NCBI RefSeq assembly: GCF_005937185.1
Contig: NZ_VCNI01000001.1
Location: 1,794,657-1,858,656 of the forward strand
Direction of reading: 5' to 3'
DNA: 64,000 bases
Source: Flagellimonas algicola
GTDB taxonomy: Bacteria > Bacteroidota > Bacteroidia > Flavobacteriales > Flavobacteriaceae
The notes below the pieces were generated by a model that saw only the letters and a list, made by a program, of their open reading frames with translations, did not search any database and was not told the DNA's origin. The number at the start of each line of letters is the position of its first letter. Positions within the stretch are counted from its first letter, which is position 1. The translations under genes were made by a program, and so were the position numbers. This document shows positions 8,951 through 18,275 of the stretch, one piece after another.

Positions 8951-9385
8951 ATGCCATATACCACTGACACAGAAATAGAAATAGAGTTAGAAGAGGAATT
9001 GACTACCACTTACATAATTTCTTCACAGCATAGAGCAACTGGAAATCCCAATAAAACAGTTTGGACGGTTGACTTTGACGATGAAGTTGGGTGCTTTAAA
9101 TTATCAAAGACTTCCGAATGGATTGAGGACAATTATGGTTGGGGAATAAAAATAATTAATTCCATAGTACAATATATCGGACACAACTTTGAGAATGAAA
9201 GACTTAAATTAGCAAAATTTGTTGATGGAAATGAAAATGACATTTGGCACGGATATCCAGCTGATTATTTGAGAAGGTCGCAGGATAGACCACCAACATT
9301 CGTGCTTAAAAATTGGGTAGAACTTGGATATTTAACAAAAGCTAAAATGAACAAAATAAGAAGGGGACAATCGTGCAGCCTTTAA
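8951..9385 (+). CDS. hypothetical protein, first of an unrecognised gene pair
   Basis: A 144-residue protein with a very acidic N-terminus (ten acidic residues in the first 20) and a basic C-terminus. I recognise no domain. It starts 37 bp after the ATPase gene on the same strand, and overlaps the next gene by 13 bp, so it may be an accessory part of the defence operon or a separate two-gene module. Confidence 0.6.
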   Translation: MPYTTDTEIEIELEEELTTTYIISSQHRATGNPNKTVWTVDFDDEVGCFKLSKTSEWIEDNYGWGIKIINSIVQYIGHNFENERLKLAKFVDGNENDIWHGYPADYLRRSQDRPPTFVLKNWVELGYLTKAKMNKIRRGQSCSL

Positions 9386-10665
9386 AAATAAGCATTAAAG
9401 GGGATTATTATGACTGCCAAATATATCGAGGTAGGTTATACCTATGGGATTTTAATGGTGGACTAAAAGTCTACGATTGGACTTCTATCGTCAAAAGTCT
9501 AATCAAATATGAAACAGATAAAATAGCGTTAACATTCAGTTTTTTAGATGGTAATTATCTTTATAAGGCCTCTTTAATTGAACTTTTTAAAGACAAAGAT
9601 TTCAAACGTCTTTTACTTAAAAAATTCAAGCGTGTAGAGAGTAAAACTTTCCAAATAACACAAAAAAAGTTAGCAAAATTCCTTCTTGGAGAGCAAGAAA
9701 CACCGACTGGAATTCTACCTACAGACACAGAAATTTACAGTAACCAGTTGTATTTTATTCACGAAAAAGGACTTTTCTCAAGCTCGGCGCATCGAAGTAA
9801 AACCGAAAAGTATCTTGTAAGTTCAAGACCTGTAAAAATTTGGGATTGTAATTTATTATCAATAAAAGCAAACAAGTATCCCCAACTCGCTTTATCAGGA
9901 GGCGATGAAGGATTGTACGAATTAAATACTTCAATAGCACAGCCTGAGAATTTAAAAAAAGTCGAGAGCAAAAAACCTATTTATCAAGTTAGTAAGGAGC
10001 ACTCTTCTTTTTCTAATTATTCTTATCTCAACATCTACAATACATCTCTTGTCAAAGAATCTTTTTTAGCAACTTTTAAATGGGATGCTAAACTTGAATT
10101 AACAGGCCAATTGGATGTTGCAAGGAATTATGATGCAAAACTTACAGATAAAACTTTGTTCAAAACAAAATCAAAGCAACATTTTGTCAGTTGGGGTATT
10201 GCTGATAAAATTTATAAAGCGAAAAATGGTGGGTTCGAAATTATTAAATTCAATAATTATGCGGACAAGGAAAAAGGAGAAGAAAAGTTTCAAAAATTAA
10301 CTTCGTTCAATTTACAGGCCTGGAAAGGAAAAGTTACTAACGGAGGCACTGCTTACTTCGGTAATATAGTTGAGTGTGAAAATGCTCTCATTGTAATTTT
10401 AAGTGATAATCAAATAATAACAATTCCCGGGCCAATTACAAGATGGAGAGCATATCCAAGGTCAATGAATTATGAAAATCATCTTCATGTCATTCTTGAT
10501 GAATCCATAGATATTTATTCTTTTAATCAAGATTACTTTTTAGAGCAAGAAAACAAAACTATTGGGATTCAATTTCGGAATGAAAAGTCGAAAAGAACAC
10601 CGAGGGGTAGTTATTTTGAAGATACAGACGAAAGCTTATATGATGATATTAATTTTCCATTTTGA
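9373..10665 (+). CDS. hypothetical protein, possibly beta-propeller-like
   Basis: A 430-residue protein that starts at GTG with AAGGGG a few bases upstream, overlapping the preceding gene by 13 bp (translational coupling). Repeated short strand pairs of the type YRGRLYLWDFNGGLKVYDW, LSGGDEGLYEL and NHLHVILDESIDIYSF suggest a beta-propeller-like repeat fold (inference). No catalytic motif is visible. Base composition is AT-rich like the preceding defence genes. Confidence 0.6.
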   Translation: MQPLKISIKGDYYDCQIYRGRLYLWDFNGGLKVYDWTSIVKSLIKYETDKIALTFSFLDGNYLYKASLIELFKDKDFKRLLLKKFKRVESKTFQITQKKLAKFLLGEQETPTGILPTDTEIYSNQLYFIHEKGLFSSSAHRSKTEKYLVSSRPVKIWDCNLLSIKANKYPQLALSGGDEGLYELNTSIAQPENLKKVESKKPIYQVSKEHSSFSNYSYLNIYNTSLVKESFLATFKWDAKLELTGQLDVARNYDAKLTDKTLFKTKSKQHFVSWGIADKIYKAKNGGFEIIKFNNYADKEKGEEKFQKLTSFNLQAWKGKVTNGGTAYFGNIVECENALIVILSDNQIITIPGPITRWRAYPRSMNYENHLHVILDESIDIYSFNQDYFLEQENKTIGIQFRNEKSKRTPRGSYFEDTDESLYDDINFPF

Positions 10666-11100
10666 AAAAATGACCACTAAATTCTTTTTTCTGCTCAACC
10701 TAGGGCAAGGTTTCGAAATTGTGATGTAAAAAAGCTTTAATGCAAATGCTTTTTCCAAACTCTTTACATTTCATCCATCAGTCATATTTTAGAATGGTAG
10801 TTGAACTCCGTTAACTATACTTCGTAAGAGCAGAATTCTGTACAAAATTCGCTTAATGCAAAGAGTTGAAAATTGGCACCGTAAAAAGTGAATTAACGAA
10901 ACTATAGAATGAAATCATAACGGTTCTTTCAATGAAATAGTTTTTCTCCCTTCTAAACTATCTCGCAAAACTAGATTTTCCTTTAAATAGATATTGTGAA
11001 AAGCGAACGAAGCATAGCTGAGTGCTGCAAGCCCAAATCTTACCAAAACCTTTAGATTAGTTTTTTATTAAATACCATTGTTTATGATGTTGTAAAGAGG
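10666..11100. other. intergenic, AT-rich, no gene seen
   Basis: Degenerate AT-rich DNA between the defence operon and the IS110 leader. I see no open frame of note and no convincing tRNA or CRISPR structure. The left boundary of the IS is not visible because IS110 elements lack reliable terminal inverted repeats. Confidence 0.4.
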
Positions 11101-11316
11101 GGGTCCGGGGGAGACTCATAACTTCCTTTTTTGTGGATAACTTTGGTAGTAATCAAAAAGAGAATGGGGTGAACTTTTTGCCGAACTAGTCCATTAGGGC
11201 CTTGATTAGTATTAGTCCCCATTCTCTCTTAACACGGTTACAAGGACCATATAGAATTTTAGGAACCTCCTGTTAAAGGTTTTAGTCAACGTAACCATTC
11301 AAAACACTATAAAGTT
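11101..11316 (+). ncRNA. candidate IS110 bridge RNA / structured leader
   Basis: The noncoding leader upstream of the transposase carries an 11-bp inverted repeat, AGAGAATGGGG (11159-11169) and CCCCATTCTCT (11217-11227), bracketing about 47 bases, with a further TAATCAA/TTGATTA pairing possible nearby. IS110-group recombinases are guided by a bridge RNA made from the noncoding end upstream of the gene, so a structured transcript is expected here. The exact RNA ends are unknown. Confidence 0.45.
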
Positions 11317-12312
11317 ATGGAAATCAAAGAAACCATTGGCATCGATGTCAGCAAATTGACATTGGATGCCCACATCCATTCCTCAGGTGATAGGGATCGA
11401 TTTGAAAACAACACCAATGGATTTAAGAAATTGGTGGCGTGGGCGTATAAGAGGAGTCTGTTCCCGAAAGAGAATGTCCTGTTCATTTTTGAGCATACCG
11501 GGTTATATTCCCGTGGCCTTTCCCTTTTTTTTGGGGAAAGGAAACTGCCCTGTCACATAGCTGCAGGGTTGGAAATCAAACGCTCTTTAGGGATTGCCCG
11601 AGGGAAGAACGACCAAGTCGATGCAAGGCGGATTGCTCTCTATGCATATCGCCTGAGAGAGGAAATCCAACCTTCAAAGGTCGCCGATGTGCAGATCAGA
11701 AAATTAAGGACCATGTTCTCATTGCGGTCAAAACTGATCAAGCAAAGGGCCGGCTACAAGACGACACTAAAGGAGCAGAAAGGAATCCTTAGTGGCAAGG
11801 ACTACAACATAATCTTCGAAATACAGAACAATATGGTGGACACCCTTACAGGTGAGATTCATAAACTGGAGCAGATGATGATGGAGATCATCAAAGGGGA
11901 CAAAGGGCTCAGTGACCTGTTCAAATTGGTTACCAGCGTCAAGGGTGTTGGACCAATGACCGCAATGTTGGTGATCATTTACACCAATAGGTTCACAAAG
12001 TTCCACACCTGGAGAAAGTTCGCATCCTATTGTGGAGTGGCCCCATTTCCACATCAATCGGGAACAAGTATCAAGGGACGTTCCAAGGTATCGCATTTTG
12101 CCAACAAGGAACTTAAGGCCATACTGAACATGTGTGCAGCCTCCGCAATACAGTACAATCCAGAAATGAAACGCTACTATGAGAGAAGGACAGAAGAAGG
12201 GAAAAACAAAATGAGTACATTGAATGTGATTAGAAACAAACTGATAGCGCGTGTTTTCGCGGTGGTCAATCGGGGAACCCCATACATTAACGTTTACAGA
12301 CAAGCCTCATAA
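11317..12312 (+). CDS. IS110 family transposase
   Basis: A 331-residue DEDD recombinase. The N-terminal RuvC-like fold shows GIDVSKLTLDAHI (first Asp near residue 10), IFEHTGLYSR, and the KNDQVDARRIALYAYRL segment with the last acidic pair. The C-terminal transposase_20-type domain shows SVKGVGPMTAMLVI and the SGTSIKG segment with the candidate catalytic Ser. The gene looks intact, so the element may be active. It lies between the defence operon and the protease pair. Confidence 0.95.
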   Translation: MEIKETIGIDVSKLTLDAHIHSSGDRDRFENNTNGFKKLVAWAYKRSLFPKENVLFIFEHTGLYSRGLSLFFGERKLPCHIAAGLEIKRSLGIARGKNDQVDARRIALYAYRLREEIQPSKVADVQIRKLRTMFSLRSKLIKQRAGYKTTLKEQKGILSGKDYNIIFEIQNNMVDTLTGEIHKLEQMMMEIIKGDKGLSDLFKLVTSVKGVGPMTAMLVIIYTNRFTKFHTWRKFASYCGVAPFPHQSGTSIKGRSKVSHFANKELKAILNMCAASAIQYNPEMKRYYERRTEEGKNKMSTLNVIRNKLIARVFAVVNRGTPYINVYRQAS

Positions 12313-12637
12313 CCATTATTTTTTCCTTCAATATCACCCCCCGCAAATTGACGGGGTATATTGATAGGGGAAAATAATCCACAAAAACATTCAGCTTTTA
12401 TTTGGAAAACTCATAGAATACTAATTTATTGAGCGAGGCAGAATAGTTCAATTTTTGAAAAGAAAGTTGTTTTGAAAGCTTTCAAGTGCACTTGAAACTA
12501 TGGCACTTGGCATCGCTAAGAGTATTGCAGGATTCTGTTATCAAATGATACTTATGAACTATTTTCCAATAAATATACAATGGACAGGACAGAGTTTTGG
12601 CCCTGCCCTATTTTATATGGGGTATAGTATCCGACAT
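12313..12637. other. IS110 downstream end and spacer
   Basis: A CCCCG/CGGGG hairpin with a seven-base loop sits at about 12339-12357, shortly after the transposase stop, and may mark or terminate the IS. The rest is spacer up to the convergent metalloprotease gene. The plus-strand frame at 12500-12820 mostly overlaps the protease on the other strand and is not a gene. Confidence 0.4.
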
Positions 12638-14557
12638 CTATTCAATGACCACTTGATGGGTCTGCTCGATTCCTCCCCCTCTGATTCTGATAAAATAGTT
12701 CCCCTTTTTCAAATCGCTTACCTCTATGGACAGGGTCTTGGTACCTCCATCCATTTTGACCGATTTGACAACTTGCCCACCCATATCGAATATGGTAAGG
12801 TCAATGGGCCCTTCCGGTAAAAGACTTTCATTACTTATCGTATTTAAATTGTTGTCCAATTGAACATTGAGCTCATTGTCGGCGGGATTTGGATAGACGA
12901 TCAGAGGAAACCCCCCTCCACTACATCCGTATGGAATGCCGGTCCCACCTGTTGCCAAACCACAGGAACCGGACGCCTGAACTGTGAGATAGCCCCCGTT
13001 ACAGCCCACATAACGGCTCGTTGTATTTGAGGTGGATGTCCATGTTGTGCTGCCGTTCAAAGTCCAAGTATGTGTACCGGACCCTCCCGATGCCTGTGCG
13101 ATTATCCATCCATGGTAATCCGGTCCCATTATCGAAATTGTCAAGTTTGGTGCACCGACAGTGATTGACTTGGTCTCGGTAACAGATCCGCAGTCATTTC
13201 CCGGGTAGTTGATCACGGCTGTCAGCGTTACACCACCATTGGAGACTCCCCTGACGGAAACGGAAGATGTTCCCTGACCAGAGACAATGGTCGCCCTTGA
13301 ATTGTTGAGGCTCCATGTAACGGTCGTGCCAGCCGTTTGCCGGAAATTTGTAAGACTGTATGTATGCGTGTTGTTCACACAAATGTTGGAAGTCCCAGAA
13401 ATAGAGGTAGTATTTACATTGAAGCAATTTTCATTGTCCAAAAAATTGGTGATTCTGGTTATGGAAGCGGCCGAAAAATTCAAATCCTTGTCAAATCCCG
13501 GACACATCATGGTCCGGGTTCCCGGGATTCCGCAGTTTGCCCCATCACCATGCCTTCCATCGAATAGGTGGCCTATCTCATGGGAAACCGTCTCATGGAC
13601 ATCGGCACGGTCTACTGAATAACAGACAGGTCTTGTGTCATTGCAAGCATCGCCTATGCCCGAAGCCCTTCCCAGATTTCCTCCCAAGTCTTTGCCCGTG
13701 AAGAGATGGATCAAATCCTTTGGGGTACTGGAGACGTTCCACTGGTTCCTGATTTCATTTATGATCGTCACGGGATCGAACGAGGTATATCCCCCTGCTT
13801 GAAATTCAATATGCGAGGTTACGGTCAATACCGCATCAAGGTCATCATCCCAAACATCTTGGATCAAATTGATTTCCCCCAACATCTGTGCAAATGAATT
13901 GGCGCGAGCGGCCGCATATTGCGGATCACAGTGCAACTGTAGTTCTATAATGCTGCATCCGGCCGAAGTACTTCTATTGCTCTGTAAAGTGCTGAAAGCT
14001 TTGTCCTCAGGTACGTCCTCCGTGCCACATGTGCCTTCCAGATATTTTAGCTTGTCGGACATGTACAGGACCAACTTATCATCTGATATGGTTCTGTCCC
14101 CTATGAAGTCCCTAAGTTGCTGAACATACATAACGCCCTTTTCGGTCTCAAAGCCCCCATATATGAAGGCATCGTCGATGGTGAGCCTAACGGGCCTGCC
14201 GTTTTTTAAATACCCCTTATAGGTAATGGTCTCAACCTCCTCTCGCTTGGTCTTTCCCTTTTCTGTGATTATAAATGCCTCAAAGTTGGGAGATCGGATC
14301 TCATGGGGATACAAGGTCATCTCCAAGATTTGTCCACCCCCCAATCTCCAGAGAACATCGGTTTCCTTTGAAGCTGCAATGCCCCTCTTAAACCCGGCTA
14401 TGTCCATTTGGACCAACTGATATTCCTCTAGGGATGTATCCAACATTTGTCTTTGCGAGGAAGAAATAGTGGTTCTGTTCGAGACTATCTCCATTTGGGA
14501 ATGGGCAAAAGGGGACTGTAGCACTACAAAAAGTAGTGCGAGAGTAATTTTTCTCAT
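12638..14557 (-). CDS. secreted zinc metalloprotease (reprolysin-like) with T9SS sorting domain
   Basis: A 639-residue protein. A Sec signal peptide ends near AHS (1-20). A propeptide-like region runs to about 195. The metzincin-type catalytic site is H326-E327-x-x-H330 with H336 (HEIGHLFDGRH); the Gly usually three residues after the second His is displaced by one. Ig/PKD-like beta domains follow (about 380-545), and the last 85 residues are a type A type IX secretion sorting domain (VYPNPADNELNVQ to the end). It should be exported to the cell surface or medium. It lies 11 bp after a lipoprotein gene, forming a two-gene operon. Confidence 0.9.
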   Translation of the reverse strand: MRKITLALLFVVLQSPFAHSQMEIVSNRTTISSSQRQMLDTSLEEYQLVQMDIAGFKRGIAASKETDVLWRLGGGQILEMTLYPHEIRSPNFEAFIITEKGKTKREEVETITYKGYLKNGRPVRLTIDDAFIYGGFETEKGVMYVQQLRDFIGDRTISDDKLVLYMSDKLKYLEGTCGTEDVPEDKAFSTLQSNRSTSAGCSIIELQLHCDPQYAAARANSFAQMLGEINLIQDVWDDDLDAVLTVTSHIEFQAGGYTSFDPVTIINEIRNQWNVSSTPKDLIHLFTGKDLGGNLGRASGIGDACNDTRPVCYSVDRADVHETVSHEIGHLFDGRHGDGANCGIPGTRTMMCPGFDKDLNFSAASITRITNFLDNENCFNVNTTSISGTSNICVNNTHTYSLTNFRQTAGTTVTWSLNNSRATIVSGQGTSSVSVRGVSNGGVTLTAVINYPGNDCGSVTETKSITVGAPNLTISIMGPDYHGWIIAQASGGSGTHTWTLNGSTTWTSTSNTTSRYVGCNGGYLTVQASGSCGLATGGTGIPYGCSGGGFPLIVYPNPADNELNVQLDNNLNTISNESLLPEGPIDLTIFDMGGQVVKSVKMDGGTKTLSIEVSDLKKGNYFIRIRGGGIEQTHQVVIE

Positions 14558-14568
14558 GTAGCGTAAGT

Positions 14569-14937
14569 TTATTGGTTAATAAGTCGTATCGATGTAATCT
14601 CAAAGAAATCGGCACAAATATCCTCTGTGTCAAAGGATTCGTAGACATAACCGCTGAATATTACCCTAGCATCCTCAATCTGAAGGCCGTCGTCCAGATT
14701 GCATGGAAAAAAAGAACCCAGTGGTCGGTCATCCGTCTGGTCATCCGGCCCAATCGTGAAATCATTGGGACAAAAAATACCAGGAGCCCTGATGGTTCCT
14801 TCTGCATCCGTAATGGTTGCGACTATTCTTCTGCCCTCATCTTGGAAACAACTCGGCTCAGGGTCATTGTCATCACTGGAGCATCCCGAAGTAAAAGCTG
14901 TCAGGTTGAAGATGAATATCAGAACGGTTAATTTCAT
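14569..14937 (-). CDS. small lipoprotein, upstream partner of the metalloprotease
   Basis: Taken from the second Met (MKLTVLIFIFNLTAFTSGC), which gives a clean lipoprotein signal with the Cys at residue 19 followed by SSDDND. The mature part (about 104 aa) has four Cys and no recognised domain. It is followed after 11 bp by the secreted metalloprotease, so it may be an inhibitor, chaperone or surface partner of that enzyme (inference from context). Confidence 0.75.
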   Translation of the reverse strand: MKLTVLIFIFNLTAFTSGCSSDDNDPEPSCFQDEGRRIVATITDAEGTIRAPGIFCPNDFTIGPDDQTDDRPLGSFFPCNLDDGLQIEDARVIFSGYVYESFDTEDICADFFEITSIRLINQ

Positions 14938-15462
14938 GATGTTTTGCGGTTCCATAAATTGAAGATAGATAAATTTCTGAAAAGTAAGAAAAAGATTATA
15001 TTAAATTTTAAAAAGCTTAACAATGTCATAATGTACCTACAATTAAGACGCAAGAAATACAGTTGGGTTGCTTTTGTCCGGGGCAGCCAATTTGTTCGTC
15101 CAATAAAATTTGAATGGTATGTCAAGGTTAACCAAGGGCGGGTTACTGAGGCAATCGAGATTAGAAAGTCGGTTGATCTCTTGTTACTACATCATTTTAT
15201 GAAAAAAATCCGATTTCCATAGCCGTGGAGCATTTATCCCCCTTCTGATCATATTTGTTGATTGTGGTAATTTCAAAATTATTCCAAAATGACAGGAATC
15301 CCGTAAGGGGTATGCATATCCAGTGTTGATTGATTCGAAAGCTATGTCTTATGAGAAGGGCCATCTAGTATATGAAATGGAAATCTTGATTGTTTCAAGA
15401 TGTGAGGTAAGCAACCTTATTTAAAACTTTTCCATAAAGGAGGTAGAGTTATCCCTATGGGA
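14938..15462. other. intergenic, no convincing gene
   Basis: A 92-codon plus-strand frame (14944-15222) begins on the antisense of the lipoprotein start and has atypical basic composition; I do not call it. It is otherwise AT-rich spacer between the lipoprotein gene and the tail of the XRE regulator. Confidence 0.4.
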
Positions 15463-15861
15463 TTATTTCTTGTCAAATAGTTTTTCCAAATAAGCGACCT
15501 TCTCCTTTTCGGCCTCCAATAAACGCTCATAGAGTTTCTTATTTTCATCGTGTGCCTCCATTAGTTTATCCAAAGGATTAAACGTGCAATGGGTATTGAA
15601 TGCGCTACTGTCATGAAAGCTATTGAAGTAATTGAAGATTGATTCTTCATTGAACTGTTGAATTCCCTCTTTGGTGACCCCCAGAGCCTTGGCAATCTCC
15701 TCCAGTTTCGCTTCATCCACCTTTTCACTGTTCTCAATATTGGAAATGGCCTGTTGGCTGATGCCCAGTTCCTCGGCCAAGGTCTCCTGCTTCATTCCAC
15801 GGAGTTCCCTGATCCTGCCGATCTTTCTACCTATATGGTTGTTCTTGGTCTTTGTCTGCAT
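15463..15861 (-). CDS. XRE-family transcriptional regulator
   Basis: A 132-residue protein with an HTH_3 domain at about 10-65 (IRELRGMKQETLAEELGISQQAISNIENSE) and a C-terminal coiled-coil tail (about 95-132, rich in E and K) likely to mediate oligomerisation. It is divergent from the HEPN-like gene with 144 bp between, so it may regulate both promoters. Confidence 0.85.
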   Translation of the reverse strand: MQTKTKNNHIGRKIGRIRELRGMKQETLAEELGISQQAISNIENSEKVDEAKLEEIAKALGVTKEGIQQFNEESIFNYFNSFHDSSAFNTHCTFNPLDKLMEAHDENKKLYERLLEAEKEKVAYLEKLFDKK

Positions 15862-16005
15862 AGCTCAAATATAGGGTGTTTCCCACAATTTTCCGATTGT
15901 AAAATACAAAACGACCCCGATAAAGTACAACTTCTTATAGTGGGATACGAGGGAACGTAATCTTAATATGGGCAGTGATTCCCGAACCCATAAAAGCACA
16001 ATCCC

Positions 16006-17211
16006 ATGACACACTGCACAAACATACCGGAAAACTTTGAAAAGGCAGGGGAGCTGTCCAATTTGGTGGACAGCATCCTGAACACCATAACCATTGATGC
16101 GGCATTTCTATCCGCACAGCAAAAGGAGGGCAATGCCAAATACCATATCCTTACCTTATTTGTCGATGTCAACAACGACCCGATTCCCACTGAAATACGC
16201 TCATTGATTTCAAAAATCGGTAAGGAGCATCCCGATTTCAGGGTGAGGATCTATACGAAGAACCAATCCGAGATAGGCCTTGAAAGGGGAGCACTCTATT
16301 TCTTGGAACATTGTTGTCTTGGGGAGACCATCTTTGCCCATCCAGAGGGCGAGAACATCATGGACTACTCTGAAATGGCACACAAGACCCTGATCAATAG
16401 GGCCACTCGTTATTATACATCGGAAATGAAGAAGGTGGGTGCCTTTGCCCACACTGCGGATATCTTGATCAAGGAAGGTGACCTTTCCATAGCCACTTTC
16501 AACATGCACCAAGCCTTTGAGCTTGCGTTCCGGTTCATCGAACAGATGTGCATCGGAAGGAGCAAGGTGACCCATAGCATCATCAGCCATATCAACTATT
16601 GCAGACCATTCTTTCCCACACTATGTCCATTTTCGGAGACCTCAGAAATGGAGAACAACGAACTGTTGATCCTTTTGGAGCATGCCTACAGTGTGGCACG
16701 TTACGGGAATGAATTTGAGATTGGCAAAGAACAGGTGAAGAAAATCCAATCGGAACTAAAGGAGTTCATCCAAGAAGTGGAATCCATTTTCAAGCGGCAC
16801 CTCGCCCATTGTAGGGAACGAATCGAAGGGAAGCATCCAGTTTCCCCTGAAGAGACAACACCTGAACAGGACAATGAAAAGAACAGAGGTGAAGGGACGC
16901 TGTTTGAAAAACTGAAAGGTTTGGAAGAAGAACACTTTTGCACATTGAGACCCTATGGTCCAGAAAAGGGACTTTATGGTATAGAACTGTTGACCGAGGG
17001 CTATCTGGAAACCTCGTTCATGATCTCCAACCTGATCAAGGTCTGTATCACGGCACTGGAGGTGGAAAACTTTCCAAGTCGAACAGTTCCACAGCCCGAA
17101 CACAATGTTCGGGAGGTACTGGGGTACATATTGGACTTGGTGCCGCATGAAGAAATGGAATTCCTCGATAAGATCGGTAAACTGCTATCTGCATCAACGG
17201 TCACTAATTGA
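16006..17211 (+). CDS. HEPN-domain protein with N-terminal nucleotidyltransferase-like segment
   Basis: A 401-residue protein. Residues 1-110 alternate strands and helices and may be a degenerate nucleotidyltransferase fold. Residues about 125-270 are helical with AFAHTADILIKEGDLSIATFNMHQAFELA, typical of HEPN domains in Bacteroidota mobile elements. The C-terminal 100 residues (from HFCTLRPYGPEKG) resemble the protein at 48631-48945, notably VLGYILDLVPHEEMEFLD. HEPN proteins are often RNases in toxin-antitoxin or defence settings; no clear RxxxxH active site is certain here. Confidence 0.7.
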   Translation: MTHCTNIPENFEKAGELSNLVDSILNTITIDAAFLSAQQKEGNAKYHILTLFVDVNNDPIPTEIRSLISKIGKEHPDFRVRIYTKNQSEIGLERGALYFLEHCCLGETIFAHPEGENIMDYSEMAHKTLINRATRYYTSEMKKVGAFAHTADILIKEGDLSIATFNMHQAFELAFRFIEQMCIGRSKVTHSIISHINYCRPFFPTLCPFSETSEMENNELLILLEHAYSVARYGNEFEIGKEQVKKIQSELKEFIQEVESIFKRHLAHCRERIEGKHPVSPEETTPEQDNEKNRGEGTLFEKLKGLEEEHFCTLRPYGPEKGLYGIELLTEGYLETSFMISNLIKVCITALEVENFPSRTVPQPEHNVREVLGYILDLVPHEEMEFLDKIGKLLSASTVTN

Positions 17212-17230
17212 ACCAATAAAAAATGCTCCC

Positions 17231-17572
17231 ATGAACCCTAACGAAGAAAAGCTTATAAAGGATTTGAGACACCACGCCAACGACCATACCCCGACCTTGG
17301 TTCCCCATCCATGGTTCAAGGACAAGTTCCAGCCCACATTTTTCTATGTTGACGGCCATGCCGATCTATTGTTGACCGTTCGCGCACTGATATACCTTTC
17401 CATGAGGGCAATAAACCCCGAGTTGGGTCCGGACGAAGTTATGGAAAGGAACGAAGAGGAATTCATCCATCAGGCATTGATTGTTGCCAACCGTTTGATG
17501 CCAAATGGTGAAGAGGCCCTGATGGATCACTTGAACAGATTCTACAGGGAAGAAAAGAACGGACATGAATAG
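17231..17572 (+). CDS. hypothetical protein (113 aa), operon partner of the HEPN gene
   Basis: I take the ATG at 17231 (MNPNEEKLIKDL), because an earlier in-frame start would lie inside the HEPN gene. It begins 20 bp after the HEPN stop. Acidic and helical, with no recognised domain. Possibly the partner or antitoxin of the HEPN protein (context only). Confidence 0.6.
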   Translation: MNPNEEKLIKDLRHHANDHTPTLVPHPWFKDKFQPTFFYVDGHADLLLTVRALIYLSMRAINPELGPDEVMERNEEEFIHQALIVANRLMPNGEEALMDHLNRFYREEKNGHE

Positions 17573-17660
17573 GAAATCAGAGGATAATTTTATCGATACA
17601 TAGAGTATCAATTTACCTTTAGAGATTAATATTTTCCGATTTTTCCATTAAAAATGCCCC

Positions 17661-17833
17661 AGTTTTATTGGGCTGAAAGCCTTTTTCCGTGAAAAATGAA
17701 TTATTTTCAGAATTCACAACCTACTAAAAAATTTAGCAAAGAGAAACTCTCCTCTTGTTTTCCAAAAAGCCATTTTTGTGACAAAAACTTATTGATTTTA
17801 CTGGGCTGAGAGCACTTTTGCGACAAAAACCTT
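17661..17833. repeat. diverged direct repeats in an 800-bp gene-free stretch
   Basis: The gap 17573-18275 has no gene. Two units of about 36 bp, at 17661-17696 and 17794-17829, share TTTTAnTGGGCTGAnAGC and then a T-run/A-run pair. A partial third unit lies at 17768-17790 (TTTTTGTGACAAAAA, itself an inverted repeat). TTTTCCGnnGnAAAATGAATTA also occurs twice (about 17684 and 17881). Confidence 0.55.
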
Positions 17834-17902
17834 AGAATCACCAACAATGAATATTTTGGAAAAACCCTTGAAAAATAGTCTTTTCCGAAGGAAAATGAAT
17901 TA

Positions 17903-17973
17903 GTAGCGCCGCGCTTGCGCGCTACCCTCTTGCTTTACATTCTTCGTCCTGCTGGCAGGACAAAAAATGTAAA
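17903..17973. repeat. two hairpin-forming palindromes
   Basis: First GTAGCGC (17903-17909) with GCGCTAC (17919-17925). Then a longer nested palindrome: TTTACATT (17934-17941), GTCCTG (17946-17951), CTGG loop, CAGGAC (17956-17961), AATGTAAA (17966-17973). Function unknown; REP-like element, terminator or a replication/transfer site are all possible. Confidence 0.55.
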
Positions 17974-18275
17974 CGCTGTCCGCCTGTAAACTATACCAAA
18001 TCAAAGCAATAAAAATTAAGCCCTATTTACCTTTTATATTCAGTTCATATTTTCTTTTTTGAAATAACATATTAAAACAATTAACCTTAAATATGATGGA
18101 TTTGTTGGTAAAATTCATCTTTGCCTAATGGTGAGGCGAACTTCATTCATTTTATTATTTCTTAAAATGTATGGTGTTCAAGACTTTTTAAACGATACGC
18201 TTTGTCCAAAATGGAATGGAGGGCAATGGGTGGAGTTTAGTTTATGCAGAATAGCTAATTGAAATAAATCACTTA

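Noticed and set aside
11767-12303. 178-codon minus-strand frame in the IS110 transposase
   Set aside because: Antisense shadow of a gene with all expected motifs.
12500-12820. 106-codon plus-strand frame after IS110
   Set aside because: Mostly antisense to the T9SS sorting domain of the metalloprotease.
14944-15222. 92-codon plus-strand frame
   Set aside because: Begins on the antisense of a lipoprotein start, has a strongly basic AT-driven composition and no partner or motif.
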